Notes under the pieces: generated by a model
What the model saw: only the letters and a program-made list of their open reading frames with translations
Database searches by the model: none
What the model was told of the DNA's origin: nothing
NCBI GenBank assembly: GCA_041662605.1
Contig: JBAZSD010000020.1
Span: 1 to 64,000 of the forward strand
Length of the DNA stretch: 64,000 bases
Direction of reading: 5' to 3'
Source: Desulfomonilaceae bacterium
GTDB taxonomy: Bacteria > Desulfobacterota > Desulfomonilia > Desulfomonilales > Desulfomonilaceae
Made by a program: the position numbers and the translations under genes
In this document: positions 55,099 through 63,794 of the stretch, piece by piece
Layout of the letters: every line of letters starts with the position of its first letter
How positions within the stretch are numbered: the stretch's first letter is position 1

Positions 55099-56142
55099 CT
55101 ATTTAACAGCCGCAACGGGAGCGGCCTTGGGTGGAGCAAACCGCTTGGGCGCAAACCAGTCATCCATCGCCGGGGTCAAACAGTTCATCAACAATATTGC
55201 GTAGCAAACACCTTCGGGGTATCCACCCTTCAGCCTTATCAGGACTGTCAAAGCTCCTACACCGACTCCGAATAAAAGCTGCCCTGATTTCAATGTTGGG
55301 GACGTCACATAATCTGTGGCCATGTAAAAAGCGCCAAGCATCAATCCGCCTGAAAGCACATGAACAAGGGGATTTCCGCTAAACCACGTTTCTCCACCGA
55401 AAATCCATGCGACCAAAGCGGCGGAGACCAAAGTGGATACGGGAATATGCCAAGTGATTATCTTGCGGGCCATGAGAAAGAGTCCACCCAAAAGTATCAG
55501 GAGGGCTGACGTTTCTCCTATACACCCGGGTTTAAAGCCCAGAAAGAAATTCCAATAGATGGAGTCAAGGGCTCCGAACTGTTGGGTGAGGGCGTTTAAG
55601 CCATACTGTTTTAGCACAAAAAGCGGCGTCGCCGTTGATACAGCGTCGACGCTGCCAGGACTCAAGAAAATATCCCAGGCACCTTTGGATAACTGCTGCG
55701 CAGGTATCCATGCGGTAGTCATGGCTACCGGAAAAGACGCCTGAAGAAAAGCTCTCCCGACCAAAGCAGGGTTCCACACGTTGTAGCCAATTCCACCCAT
55801 CAACTCTTTGGCTATAAAAATGGCGGCGACAGCTCCAATCAAGGGGAGATAGTATGGCACCCCAGGAGGTATTACAAATGCAAGCAAAATCCCCGTGAGA
55901 ACCGCGCTTCCATCCTTGACGGACACGGACCGTCCCATAGCCTTTGAAGATAACGCCTCTACAACAACGCACGAAATTACGCTGACGAGTGTTATTAAGA
56001 GGCTCCTGAACCCGAAATTATAAATGGACAGAATCAGCGCCGGCATCAAGCTCGCAGACACGGTCCACATGATCTGGGCGGTGGTGGTACCTTTTCTTAT
56101 ATGCGGGGATACCGAAACAGCCCATTCCGGCTTGAAAGTCAT
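55099..56142 (-). CDS. rnfD: Rnf complex subunit RnfD
   Basis: 347 residues, about ten membrane helices. The second covalent FMN site is VDAVSTATPL, with Thr172 as the likely attachment residue. It is thought to be the main ion-translocating subunit. The start is ATG 56142; no ribosome site stands at the usual distance, but a strong GGAGG with a six-codon mini frame lies just upstream (56154-56174), so translation may be coupled to it. Confidence 0.93.
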   Translation of the reverse strand: MTFKPEWAVSVSPHIRKGTTTAQIMWTVSASLMPALILSIYNFGFRSLLITLVSVISCVVVEALSSKAMGRSVSVKDGSAVLTGILLAFVIPPGVPYYLPLIGAVAAIFIAKELMGGIGYNVWNPALVGRAFLQASFPVAMTTAWIPAQQLSKGAWDIFLSPGSVDAVSTATPLFVLKQYGLNALTQQFGALDSIYWNFFLGFKPGCIGETSALLILLGGLFLMARKIITWHIPVSTLVSAALVAWIFGGETWFSGNPLVHVLSGGLMLGAFYMATDYVTSPTLKSGQLLFGVGVGALTVLIRLKGGYPEGVCYAILLMNCLTPAMDDWFAPKRFAPPKAAPVAAVK

Positions 56143-56153
56143 GTTTCTGGAGT

Positions 56154-56174
56154 CTATTGTTTCGATGGTCCCAT
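56154..56174 (-). promoter_or_regulatory. six-codon mini reading frame before rnfD
   Basis: ATG directly after AAGGGAGG encodes MGPSKQ and a TAG stop that ends 11 bases before the rnfD ATG. Ribosomes ending there could re-initiate at rnfD, which lacks its own site. Alternatively the GGAGG acts on rnfD at long range. Confidence 0.3.
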
Positions 56175-56322
56175 CCTCCCTTACAAGTTATGGGTTTAAG
56201 TCAAAGTAATTGACCGGTTGTATGACGCATACAGGGTTTGTTTCCCGAAACAGCGGCTTCCATCCTCTTGATAAATCGAAACACGTGTGAAGCCATATGG
56301 TCCGGCAAATCGATCCCCGATT

Positions 56323-57645
56323 TCATCCTCTTTTTTTGATCGCTATTTTCGCCAGTCTTGCAAACTGTACTAGAGGCCGCTTCGCTGGACAGACATAAGC
56401 GCAGCAACCACATTCGAAACAGTCAAAAATTCCAAACTTCTCGGTCAGATGTCCCCTACCCGCCTCGACGTAAAGTCCAACTTCTTTTGGACTTAACCCC
56501 ATAGGACAGGCTTCCATGCACCAACCGCAGTGGATACAAGGTCCATACTCTCCGAGGTCTGTTTCAGAGCTGTTCAAGAAAAGCACTCCGGAGGTAGTTT
56601 TGGTTACCGGCACATCAAGCGAGGAAATGGCGAAGCCCATCATGGGCCCTCCCGAAACTATCTTAACCAGGTCTTTAACCCCTCCGAGATACTCCACCAC
56701 GTCTGAAAGCAAAGTTCCGACCTTGACCTTCAGGTTGGCCGGCCTGTTCAGAGCCCTGCCGGAGAATGTAACCACCTTTTCGTACAGAGGCTTCATCATT
56801 GTCGCAGCCTCAAATATACCCAAGGTTGTCGAGATGTTCTGAACTATAACACCCACGTCGAATGGCAATCCTCCACCCGGCACAGATCTTTTGGTAAGTG
56901 AATAGATCAGTTGCTTTTCCGAACCCTGGGGATACTTGACCTGCATTCCTTGAACACGAACAACCAAGTCATCATTGTCCGCAGCCTTTTCAGCGGCTTT
57001 GTTCATGACATTTATGGCGTCCGGTTTGTTGAGTTCGATTCCAATTACGCATTCCTTGATCCCCAGAATCTTGAGAATAATCCTGGCTCCCTCAACTATC
57101 TTCTCTGGGTACTCCAGCATCAGTCGGTGATCAGTCGTCAGATACGGTTCACATTCCGCCCCGTTTAATACCAGGGTATCCACTTTAGCGTTCGGCGGTG
57201 GAGATAGTTTGACATGGGTAGGAAATCCAGCGCCTCCGAGGCCTACGATCCCCGCATCTTTGACACGCGCGAGGAGCTGTTCACGACTCAGTTTTTTCCA
57301 GTCTGAACTTTCATACTGCCTTGGTGGAGCGGAAGGATCTCGATCTATGACCACTGCGTCGCATCTGACCATGGTAGGGTGTGGCCTGGGTTCGATAGCC
57401 TTGACAACTCCAGTGACGCTGCTATGAATTGATGCGCCGAGAGCCTTCTCTACTACGGCTATTACCTCACCTTCCTGAACTTCCTGTTTTTTCTTGACAA
57501 TTGGTTGAGCAATCGCGCCGAAATGCATTGATAACGGCAATACAACCTGACTGGGCGCCGGCGCCTCTTCGATCTCCAGATGCTCAGTCAGTTCCTTGTG
57601 TTCTTCGGGATGAATCCCGCCTTTAGCAAATGTTGTTCCAACCAT
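56323..57645 (-). CDS. rnfC: Rnf complex subunit RnfC (NADH-side)
   Basis: About 440 residues: N-terminal RnfC barrel-like domain (GGIHPEEHK), the NuoF-like nucleotide and FMN site (GLGGAGFPTHVKLSP, GAECEPYLTTDHRL), SLBB domain, and two 4Fe-4S clusters (CIHCGWCMEACP, CFECGCCAYVCP). It passes electrons to NAD+. Start 57645 is preferred because AGAGGA lies just upstream; an earlier ATG at 57717 has none. First gene of the operon, with a 180-base gap before rnfD. Confidence 0.94.
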   Translation of the reverse strand: MVGTTFAKGGIHPEEHKELTEHLEIEEAPAPSQVVLPLSMHFGAIAQPIVKKKQEVQEGEVIAVVEKALGASIHSSVTGVVKAIEPRPHPTMVRCDAVVIDRDPSAPPRQYESSDWKKLSREQLLARVKDAGIVGLGGAGFPTHVKLSPPPNAKVDTLVLNGAECEPYLTTDHRLMLEYPEKIVEGARIILKILGIKECVIGIELNKPDAINVMNKAAEKAADNDDLVVRVQGMQVKYPQGSEKQLIYSLTKRSVPGGGLPFDVGVIVQNISTTLGIFEAATMMKPLYEKVVTFSGRALNRPANLKVKVGTLLSDVVEYLGGVKDLVKIVSGGPMMGFAISSLDVPVTKTTSGVLFLNSSETDLGEYGPCIHCGWCMEACPMGLSPKEVGLYVEAGRGHLTEKFGIFDCFECGCCAYVCPAKRPLVQFARLAKIAIKKRG

Positions 57646-57844
57646 AGTTCCTCTTGCTTCGCCCTGCGTCTGGAATCGGCAATCTAGTCCGCGTCGATGA
57701 AACAAACCAACTCTCATTACCGACTTTCGGACGGTTTCCGGACGCGCGTTGTCCCATCTGTGATTTCTTGATTACGAGAGTGCGCTATAAGCTCTCGGTA
57801 GGCAGTGCGCTTTCCATTTGAGCAAGCTTTATATACAGCGGTTT

Positions 57845-57873
57845 ACACTAATGAATCAGGATACCAGTGTCAA
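57845..57873 (-). promoter_or_regulatory. sigma-70-like promoter for the rnf operon
   Basis: Perfect TTGACA (57868-57873) and TAGTGT (57845-57850), 17 bases apart, on the minus strand. The leader to rnfC would be about 190 bases. Otherwise the 356 bases between rnfC and prfA show no gene, only an eight-base direct repeat AGTGCGCT at 57779 and 57804. Confidence 0.45.
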
Positions 57874-58001
57874 GAATTTATTGGTGTTATTTGACCAGAT
57901 TTGATTTAGAAATCAATTGTGCGTCACAGACGGCAAGGCCGAGCCCCCGGACTTTATGAGCATGCGGCTTATTGGAGAAGTCAGGAATGCTTCAATATGG
58001 A

Positions 58002-59081
58002 TTAGTTGGCGAAAGTGTCTTTCATGGCCGCAGTTTGAAAATGAACTATCAGCGGGTCGATAAGGTCGTCCAATTTCCCTTCCATGATTTCCTCTAGCCG
58101 GTAGAGAGTGAGTCCTATTCTATGATCAGATACGCGGTTCTGAGGAAAATTGTATGTCCTGATTCTCTCGGAACGGTCACCGGATCCAACCTGATTCTTC
58201 CGTTCCTTACTTATTTCAGAATCCCGTTCTTCTTCCATCTTCGCAAGAAGCCTTGCCTGAAGAATCTTTATAGCTTTGGCCTTATTCTTGTGCTGGGACT
58301 TTTCATCTTGACAGGTTACAACTAGATTGGTCGGCACATGGGTGACTCGGACCGCGGAATCGGTAGTATTCACACTCTGTCCTCCAGGGCCTGACGATCT
58401 ATAAACATCAATTTTTAAGTCTTTCGGATCGATCGTGATTTCGACATCGTCAGCTTCCGGAAGCACGGCTACTGTAACCGCTGAAGTATGAATGCGTCCT
58501 TGCGATTCAGTTACCGGAACGCGTTGAACTCTATGGACGCCTCTTTCGTATTTTAATCGCGAAAAAGCTCCCAGCCCGTGAATGAGAGCGATTACTTCTT
58601 TGAGTCCACCGGTAGCGCTGTTCGAAACTGACATCATTTCTACTTTCCACTTCCGGACTTCAGCATAGCGACAATATGCCCTGAATAAATCAGCGGCGAA
58701 AAGAGAAGCTTCCTCGCCTCCCGTACCTGCTCGAATCTCAAGAAATATATTTTTTTCATCATTTGGATCGCGGGGCAGAAGAAGTAGCTTAATTTCCCGC
58801 TCCAGATCCTCCCTCTTTTCGTTCAGCGCAGCTAGATCTTCTCTTGCCATTCCGACAAGTTCCGCGTCTTCTGCGTCCTCGATAATGCCCTCAACTTCTG
58901 CGATCTCGTGTATAATCCCACTAAGATTTCTATAAGACTTTATTATGTTGGATAGTTCAGACTGCTCTTTGGAAAATTTTTTTAGCAGCGCAAGATCAGA
59001 TACAACTTCAGGTCGGGACAATTCTGAATCCAGCTCTTCATATCTTCTATTCAATTCTTCCAGTTTTTCAATTAGTTGCAT
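58002..59081 (-). CDS. prfA: peptide chain release factor 1
   Basis: 359 residues, usual length. The GPGGQSVNTTDSAVRVTH motif enters the peptidyl-transferase centre, and RVPVTESQGRIHTS holds the PxT-type stop-codon recognition site of RF1. It ends translation at UAA and UAG. It ends the housekeeping run on this strand; the yqhQ-like gene lies nine bases upstream. Confidence 0.97.
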   Translation of the reverse strand: MQLIEKLEELNRRYEELDSELSRPEVVSDLALLKKFSKEQSELSNIIKSYRNLSGIIHEIAEVEGIIEDAEDAELVGMAREDLAALNEKREDLEREIKLLLLPRDPNDEKNIFLEIRAGTGGEEASLFAADLFRAYCRYAEVRKWKVEMMSVSNSATGGLKEVIALIHGLGAFSRLKYERGVHRVQRVPVTESQGRIHTSAVTVAVLPEADDVEITIDPKDLKIDVYRSSGPGGQSVNTTDSAVRVTHVPTNLVVTCQDEKSQHKNKAKAIKILQARLLAKMEEERDSEISKERKNQVGSGDRSERIRTYNFPQNRVSDHRIGLTLYRLEEIMEGKLDDLIDPLIVHFQTAAMKDTFAN

Positions 59082-59090
59082 AAAAAGCTC

Positions 59091-60059
59091 TCAGATCGCG
59101 GTTTTGGTTTCCGCCCATTGTTCCTCTTTTTCCAATGTTCTCTTGAGAGCCACTATAGCGACTTCAAGCTGATCGTCGGACGGTTCTCGGGTCGTCAATT
59201 TCTGCAACCATAATCCAGGGGACAATATAAGGGAAAGGACTCGGTTAGGACGTTTATCAGCCAGTCTTATCAACTCGTAGGAGATCCCGGCGATCGGTGG
59301 TAGCAAAGCAATCTTGATCAAAATGAAAAAAGCGTTGGTCACTATCCTGCCACCGAAAATTTCCTTTGGAACAAACGGAAACACCACGGTGAACAAGAAG
59401 ATGCTGAGCATAAGGACAAGTAATATGAACGCCGTTCCGCAACGGGCGTGAAGGCATGGATATTTTCTTGCGTTCTCGACGGTCAGTTCTTCTCCCATCT
59501 CATACGCATGTATCGATTTGTGTTCTGCGCCATGATACTGAAAGACCCGTCTAATTTCCTTAATCAGCGAGATCAGGCCAATGTAGGCCACGAAAATGGT
59601 TACCTTGATTATACCGTCAATAACATGAAACCATACATCGCGAACCCCCAGGTCTTTGCCCACCAGAGCGCCGATACCAAGGGTAGCAAGATGAGGAATG
59701 ACCACAAACAGCATAACCGCGCCGCCGAGCGCAAAGGCTATCGTACCGGCGAGAGCCAGAGGGCTTAGCTTTTCCTCTTCCTCCCCAAGAGCTTCCTGGG
59801 CTGAGTAGGTGAGCGCCTGAATACCGTTGAACAAGGCTTCGTAAAGCACAACGCATCCCCTGAAGAAAGGCTTCTTCAAAAAGGGCCATTTTTCCATCGG
59901 TGAATACCATCGATCTTCGCGAACAGAAAGCTGTCCATCCGGTCTTCTAACAACTACCGTAAAGGTATTTGGGGCACGCATCATGATGCCTTCAATCACC
60001 GCTTGTCCCCCAACCTTTATTCGGTCGCCGCTCGAGCCGGAATCATTTTTTAAAATCAT
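59091..60059 (-). CDS. DUF1385 (YqhQ-like) membrane protein
   Basis: 322 residues with the family start motif VGGQAVIEGIMMRAPN, four to five membrane helices and FQYHGAEHKSIHAYE. The function is not established; it commonly sits, as here, next to prfA and rpmE. It is nine bases from prfA, so the two are co-transcribed. Confidence 0.9.
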   Translation of the reverse strand: MILKNDSGSSGDRIKVGGQAVIEGIMMRAPNTFTVVVRRPDGQLSVREDRWYSPMEKWPFLKKPFFRGCVVLYEALFNGIQALTYSAQEALGEEEEKLSPLALAGTIAFALGGAVMLFVVIPHLATLGIGALVGKDLGVRDVWFHVIDGIIKVTIFVAYIGLISLIKEIRRVFQYHGAEHKSIHAYEMGEELTVENARKYPCLHARCGTAFILLVLMLSIFLFTVVFPFVPKEIFGGRIVTNAFFILIKIALLPPIAGISYELIRLADKRPNRVLSLILSPGLWLQKLTTREPSDDQLEVAIVALKRTLEKEEQWAETKTAI

Positions 60060-60149
60060 GAGCCCCCGCTCTTCAAAATTGACGAGACGCCGTCGTTAGA
60101 AGGCGCTTTTGAAATATAGCAAGTTGTTGAAAGCATGCGTCTAAATCAA

Positions 60150-60461
60150 TCATTGACCCTGGGCTGTATTCTCTTTTTGCTCTTTTTTGGATTTCGACAC
60201 TCCCTTAGGCGCTGTTTCAACTTTCTTTTTTATCTTTGCCGGTTTTTTCCCAGTAGCCACTGCCTGGTCGCCGTACTTCTTCAGAAATCTTTCGACGCGT
60301 CCTGCGCTGTCGACTAGTTTCTGTTTTCCAGTAAAAAAAGGATGGCACGAGGAACAGATTTCCAGTCGATACTCGGGCTGTAATGAACGAGTGGCGATTT
60401 CAGCGCCGCAGGCGCATCGGAAAAATGATTCCTTATATTCGGGATGGATTCCTTTTTTCAT
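60150..60461 (-). CDS. rpmE: 50S ribosomal protein L31 with C-terminal tail
   Basis: 103 residues; most L31 have about 70. The core is typical: GIHPEYKE, four Cys as in the zinc-binding C+ type (CACG, ICSSC), HPFFTGKQKLVDSAGRVERF. The extra 35 residues are Lys-rich with Gln/Glu and probably disordered on the ribosome surface. GGAGG precedes ATG 60461, which excludes the earlier in-frame ATG. Confidence 0.95.
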   Translation of the reverse strand: MKKGIHPEYKESFFRCACGAEIATRSLQPEYRLEICSSCHPFFTGKQKLVDSAGRVERFLKKYGDQAVATGKKPAKIKKKVETAPKGVSKSKKEQKENTAQGQ

Positions 60462-60678
60462 GGTAGTCCTCCAAGTTTTTGGTCTTAAACATAAAAATAT
60501 ATCATTATGCCCCATTTATGAAAAGCTAAATCGCTCACGGACTCGAAAATTCTCCCCGTTTCTATAAGATACCTGTCGCATTCATGGCTCAGAATAGACA
60601 GATAGTAACCAAAACAACCCTGGACAGGATATCTAATTCCCGGAAGTTTTTTCTGAATAGCCCTTCCTAATTTCTCAT

Positions 60679-61932
60679 CTACTTGTTCATAACCTGGAGA
60701 AACTCTCTGTTGGAGTCTGTTTGCATGATTTTGTCCAGCAGAAATTCCATAGCGTCTACCGAGTTCATGTCAGCAAGCAGTTTGCGAAGCAACCAGATCC
60801 TTTGAAGATCCTGAGCGTTGAGAAGCAGTTCTTCTTTACGCGTACCCGAGCGGTTTATATCAATGCAGGGGAATATTCGGCGTTCGAGCAGACGTCTGTC
60901 AAGATGGATCTCCATGTTACCGGTGCCCTTAAATTCTTCGTAAATGACTTCATCCATCTTGCTGCCGGTATCTATAAGCGCGGTCGCAATAATGGTCAGA
61001 CTTCCACCTTCTTCAATGTTTCGCGCTGCCCCGAAAAATCTCTTGGGCCTGTGAAGGGCATTAGAATCAACACCACCGGAAAGAATTTTACCGCTCGGAG
61101 GAACAACAGTATTGTGAGCGCGAGCGAGACGGGTAATGCTATCCAGCAGAATGACGACATCCCTCTTGTGTTCCACAAGTCTTTTAGCTTTTTCTATAAC
61201 CATATCAGCAACCTGAACATGTCTCTGGGCCGGCTCGTCAAAAGTTGATGAAATGACTTCGCCTCTCACTGAACGTTGCATGTCGGTAACTTCTTCAGGA
61301 CGTTCATCTATCAGGAGTACTATCAGATAAACATCAGGATGATTCATGGTTAGGCTATTGGCTATTTGTTGTAATAAAACCGTCTTTCCAGCTTTGGGCG
61401 GGGAAACGATCAAGGCGCGCTGTCCTTTTCCGATCGGCGCGATGAGATCCATTATTCGCATCGAATACTGGGTCGGGCCAATTTCCAGTTTCACTTTCTC
61501 GTCAGGGTAAAGAGGCGTGAGATTGTCGAACAACACCTTATCCCGAACTTTTTCGGGATCTTCACCATTAATCTGTTCGACCTTGAGCAGCGCAAAATAT
61601 CGTTCAGTGTCTTTGGGGGGGCGAATATATCCCGCTACAGTATCGCCGGTCCTAAGATTAAAGCGCCTGATCTGGCTCGGTGAAACATAGATGTCATCCG
61701 GCCCGGGAAGGTAATTATAGTCTGGAGCCCTTAAGAATCCAAAACCATCCGGCAGGGTTTCCAGTACGCCCTCACCTCTTATAGGTTGCTCTTTCTCCTG
61801 CTGTTGATGCGCCTGCAGAATTGCAAAGATTAATTCTTGCTTGCGCATGCTACTGGCTCCCTCGATTTCGAGAGAATTTGCTATAGACAGAAGTTGACTG
61901 ACTTTTTTCTCTTTCAATTCTTGAACATCCAT
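60679..61932 (-). CDS. rho: transcription termination factor Rho
   Basis: 417 residues. N-terminal helix domain, RNA-binding cold-shock-like domain (GFGFLRAPDYNYLPGPDDIY), P-loop PPKAGKTVLLQQIA, LIDERPEEVTDM and SITRLARAHN of the ring ATPase. A hexameric helicase that ends untranslated transcripts. AGGAG precedes the ATG. A TTGACA promoter at 62126-62154 stands upstream; Rho leaders in other bacteria are autoregulated. Confidence 0.97.
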   Translation of the reverse strand: MDVQELKEKKVSQLLSIANSLEIEGASSMRKQELIFAILQAHQQQEKEQPIRGEGVLETLPDGFGFLRAPDYNYLPGPDDIYVSPSQIRRFNLRTGDTVAGYIRPPKDTERYFALLKVEQINGEDPEKVRDKVLFDNLTPLYPDEKVKLEIGPTQYSMRIMDLIAPIGKGQRALIVSPPKAGKTVLLQQIANSLTMNHPDVYLIVLLIDERPEEVTDMQRSVRGEVISSTFDEPAQRHVQVADMVIEKAKRLVEHKRDVVILLDSITRLARAHNTVVPPSGKILSGGVDSNALHRPKRFFGAARNIEEGGSLTIIATALIDTGSKMDEVIYEEFKGTGNMEIHLDRRLLERRIFPCIDINRSGTRKEELLLNAQDLQRIWLLRKLLADMNSVDAMEFLLDKIMQTDSNREFLQVMNK

Positions 61933-62125
61933 GCGTTCTCCTGATCAATTTTTCTAATGTAGGTTTGATTATGATTTCTGGGATCTATAAACTTTGAAGC
62001 AATTCTAAGACAGGTCAAACAGGAAACGAAATCGAGGGATTTACGTTATGCCCCAAACCGTGCTTTGGAATTCCTCGGATGGTTTCGCACTTTTGAAGGT
62101 TAGCGCCCAAATAGCAGCTATACGA

Positions 62126-62154
62126 AAATTAATAGAGGCTGTATGAACTGTCAA
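62126..62154 (-). promoter_or_regulatory. possible rho promoter
   Basis: TTGACA (62149-62154) is followed after 17 bases by TAATTT (62126-62131) on the minus strand. The -35 box is perfect, the -10 weak. The leader to rho would be about 190 bases. Confidence 0.35.
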
Positions 62155-62210
62155 GCTTTTTGTTAAAATTCGTGGTTGATCATTCTCTCCGAGGCCAATA
62201 CAATCACCTC

Positions 62211-62945
62211 ATGAAACAAATCGCTTTAGCTCTTTATGACAATTCTGACAGTTCCTTTTCGGATGTTGTTCCTCACCCGGGCATTTCAGGCGCAATTCAG
62301 GCCCTTCAGGCCTCCTTCGGTTCTCACATCAACGTACCGGCTCAGATTTTTATTCACGGTCCGGTAGGTTCTGGGAAAACCCTACTGATAAAGGCTCTAT
62401 ATAATTTCTTGAGGCGCGAAACCCAGGGCGGGACTTCCAGAGTCATACTCACTCAAATGTCCGACCCAAAATCCGAACTCCACGGGCTCGAATCCATGGT
62501 GGCCATGTCCAAAGACGAAGTTTCAGCGCTTTCGGCAGTGCTGATTGATGATGTCGACAAAGTTCCGGATTCCGCAGCGAACCATCTGTGGAATCTATGG
62601 AATCAGTTGATTACAATGGGGGCCGGATTAGTTTGCTCCTCAACCGTAGGACCGGAATTGATATTCCCGGAGAATAGGCATTTGAGTTCTAGAATGATCT
62701 CCGGTCTATCATTAGAATTGACTCCCCCAGATGATTCAGACAGGGTGCTTATTCTTGACCGGATGGCAAAAAAGAGAGGCGTTCGTTTGACTCACGACGT
62801 CATAAGTTACCTGCTGTCACGCAAATCAAGAAATTTGAAAACTCTCGAAGAGATATTGGGAACTCTCGACAAAGTGTCTCTCGAAGAAAAGAGGAGAGTC
62901 ACATTGAAACTTGTTAAAGACTTGGAAGCTGGGGGTCTAGTGTAG
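62211..62945 (+). CDS. Hda/DnaA-like AAA+ ATPase
   Basis: About 244 residues with one AAA+ domain: Walker A FIHGPVGSGKTLLIKAL, Walker B VLIDDVDKVPD, sensor region LSSRMISGLSLELTPPDD and the lid LLSRKSRNLKTLEEIL. It lacks the DnaA DNA-binding domain, so is like Hda, which inactivates DnaA-ATP after replication starts. Start ATG 62211 is a best guess because the earlier TTG frame has no ribosome site. Next to rho on the opposite strand; recO follows on the same strand after 72 bases. Confidence 0.82.
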   Translation: MKQIALALYDNSDSSFSDVVPHPGISGAIQALQASFGSHINVPAQIFIHGPVGSGKTLLIKALYNFLRRETQGGTSRVILTQMSDPKSELHGLESMVAMSKDEVSALSAVLIDDVDKVPDSAANHLWNLWNQLITMGAGLVCSSTVGPELIFPENRHLSSRMISGLSLELTPPDDSDRVLILDRMAKKRGVRLTHDVISYLLSRKSRNLKTLEEILGTLDKVSLEEKRRVTLKLVKDLEAGGLV

Positions 62946-63017
62946 TGAGAGATCTATTCTGATCCTATTTGTCGTGCTTTCTCTAAATTCTGAATCTGAG
63001 GGTTTTTGGTCATAGCT

Positions 63018-63770
63018 ATGACAACAAGATCGATAATAATGAAAAAAATGGACAGGGGGGAAGCCGATGAAACGGTCATCTTTCTGTCCCGAGACCAAGG
63101 TTGGCTCACTGGAGTAGCAAAAAACTCCAGAAAAAGTAGAATTCGTTTTGGTGGCAGTCTTGAACCATTTTGTGTAGTTGACCTATTAGTAAGACCTCGA
63201 CAAAAGGACTCAATGGTCTGGATAGACGAATCTCAAATGGTCAAGGGGTTCATCAGGATAAGAGATGATATGGAATCGCTTGCGAGAGCGTCCTATTTTA
63301 TGGAACTCGCCTCGGTTTTTGTTCCGGAAGGCCAGAAGGATCAAGAATTGTTCGACTTCCTTGAAAGATTCCTGGAAATCCTCGAGCAGTCGTCCCTCAG
63401 CTCGATAGAGTTTCTAGTTCAAGAAATCCAATTGTTGGGAATCCTTGGTTTTGGTCCCGTATTTGATGTCTGTTCCGTTTGTGGGCAGGGATTTGGCCCT
63501 CAGATGGAGATTTTCTTCGCGCCTTATTCTGGAGGTGTATGCCACAGAAATTGTCTGGATCCTACCTCACCAAAAAATGTGCGAATCAGCCGCGCTTCCC
63601 TCGCAGCATTGCGACATGGTCTTAACTCGGACTCCAAGTTGGTGGGAAGGATCAAACTTAGCCGCTCGGCCAGGATCGAAATACGCGAGAGTCTTTCAGC
63701 GTTTGTTAGATACATCAGAGGGCAGGATCTCAAATCCCTTAGATTTATGGAAGAGACCGGCTATTATTAA
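63018..63770 (+). CDS. recO: DNA repair protein RecO
   Basis: About 250 residues: N-terminal OB-fold (TRSIIMKKMDRGEADETVIFL), helical middle, and a zinc-binding cluster (CSVCGQGF, then GGVCHRNC). RecO loads RecA onto SSB-coated gaps with RecR. The start ATG 63018 is favoured over TTG 63006. It follows the Hda-like gene by 72 bases and probably shares its transcript. Confidence 0.92.
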   Translation: MTTRSIIMKKMDRGEADETVIFLSRDQGWLTGVAKNSRKSRIRFGGSLEPFCVVDLLVRPRQKDSMVWIDESQMVKGFIRIRDDMESLARASYFMELASVFVPEGQKDQELFDFLERFLEILEQSSLSSIEFLVQEIQLLGILGFGPVFDVCSVCGQGFGPQMEIFFAPYSGGVCHRNCLDPTSPKNVRISRASLAALRHGLNSDSKLVGRIKLSRSARIEIRESLSAFVRYIRGQDLKSLRFMEETGYY

Positions 63771-63794
63771 TGGGGAAAATTCCTCCGGCCTATT

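Noticed and set aside
56201..56413. 70-codon minus-strand frame between rnfC and rnfD
   Set aside because: Mostly overlaps the rnfC 3' end in another frame, with no ribosome site.
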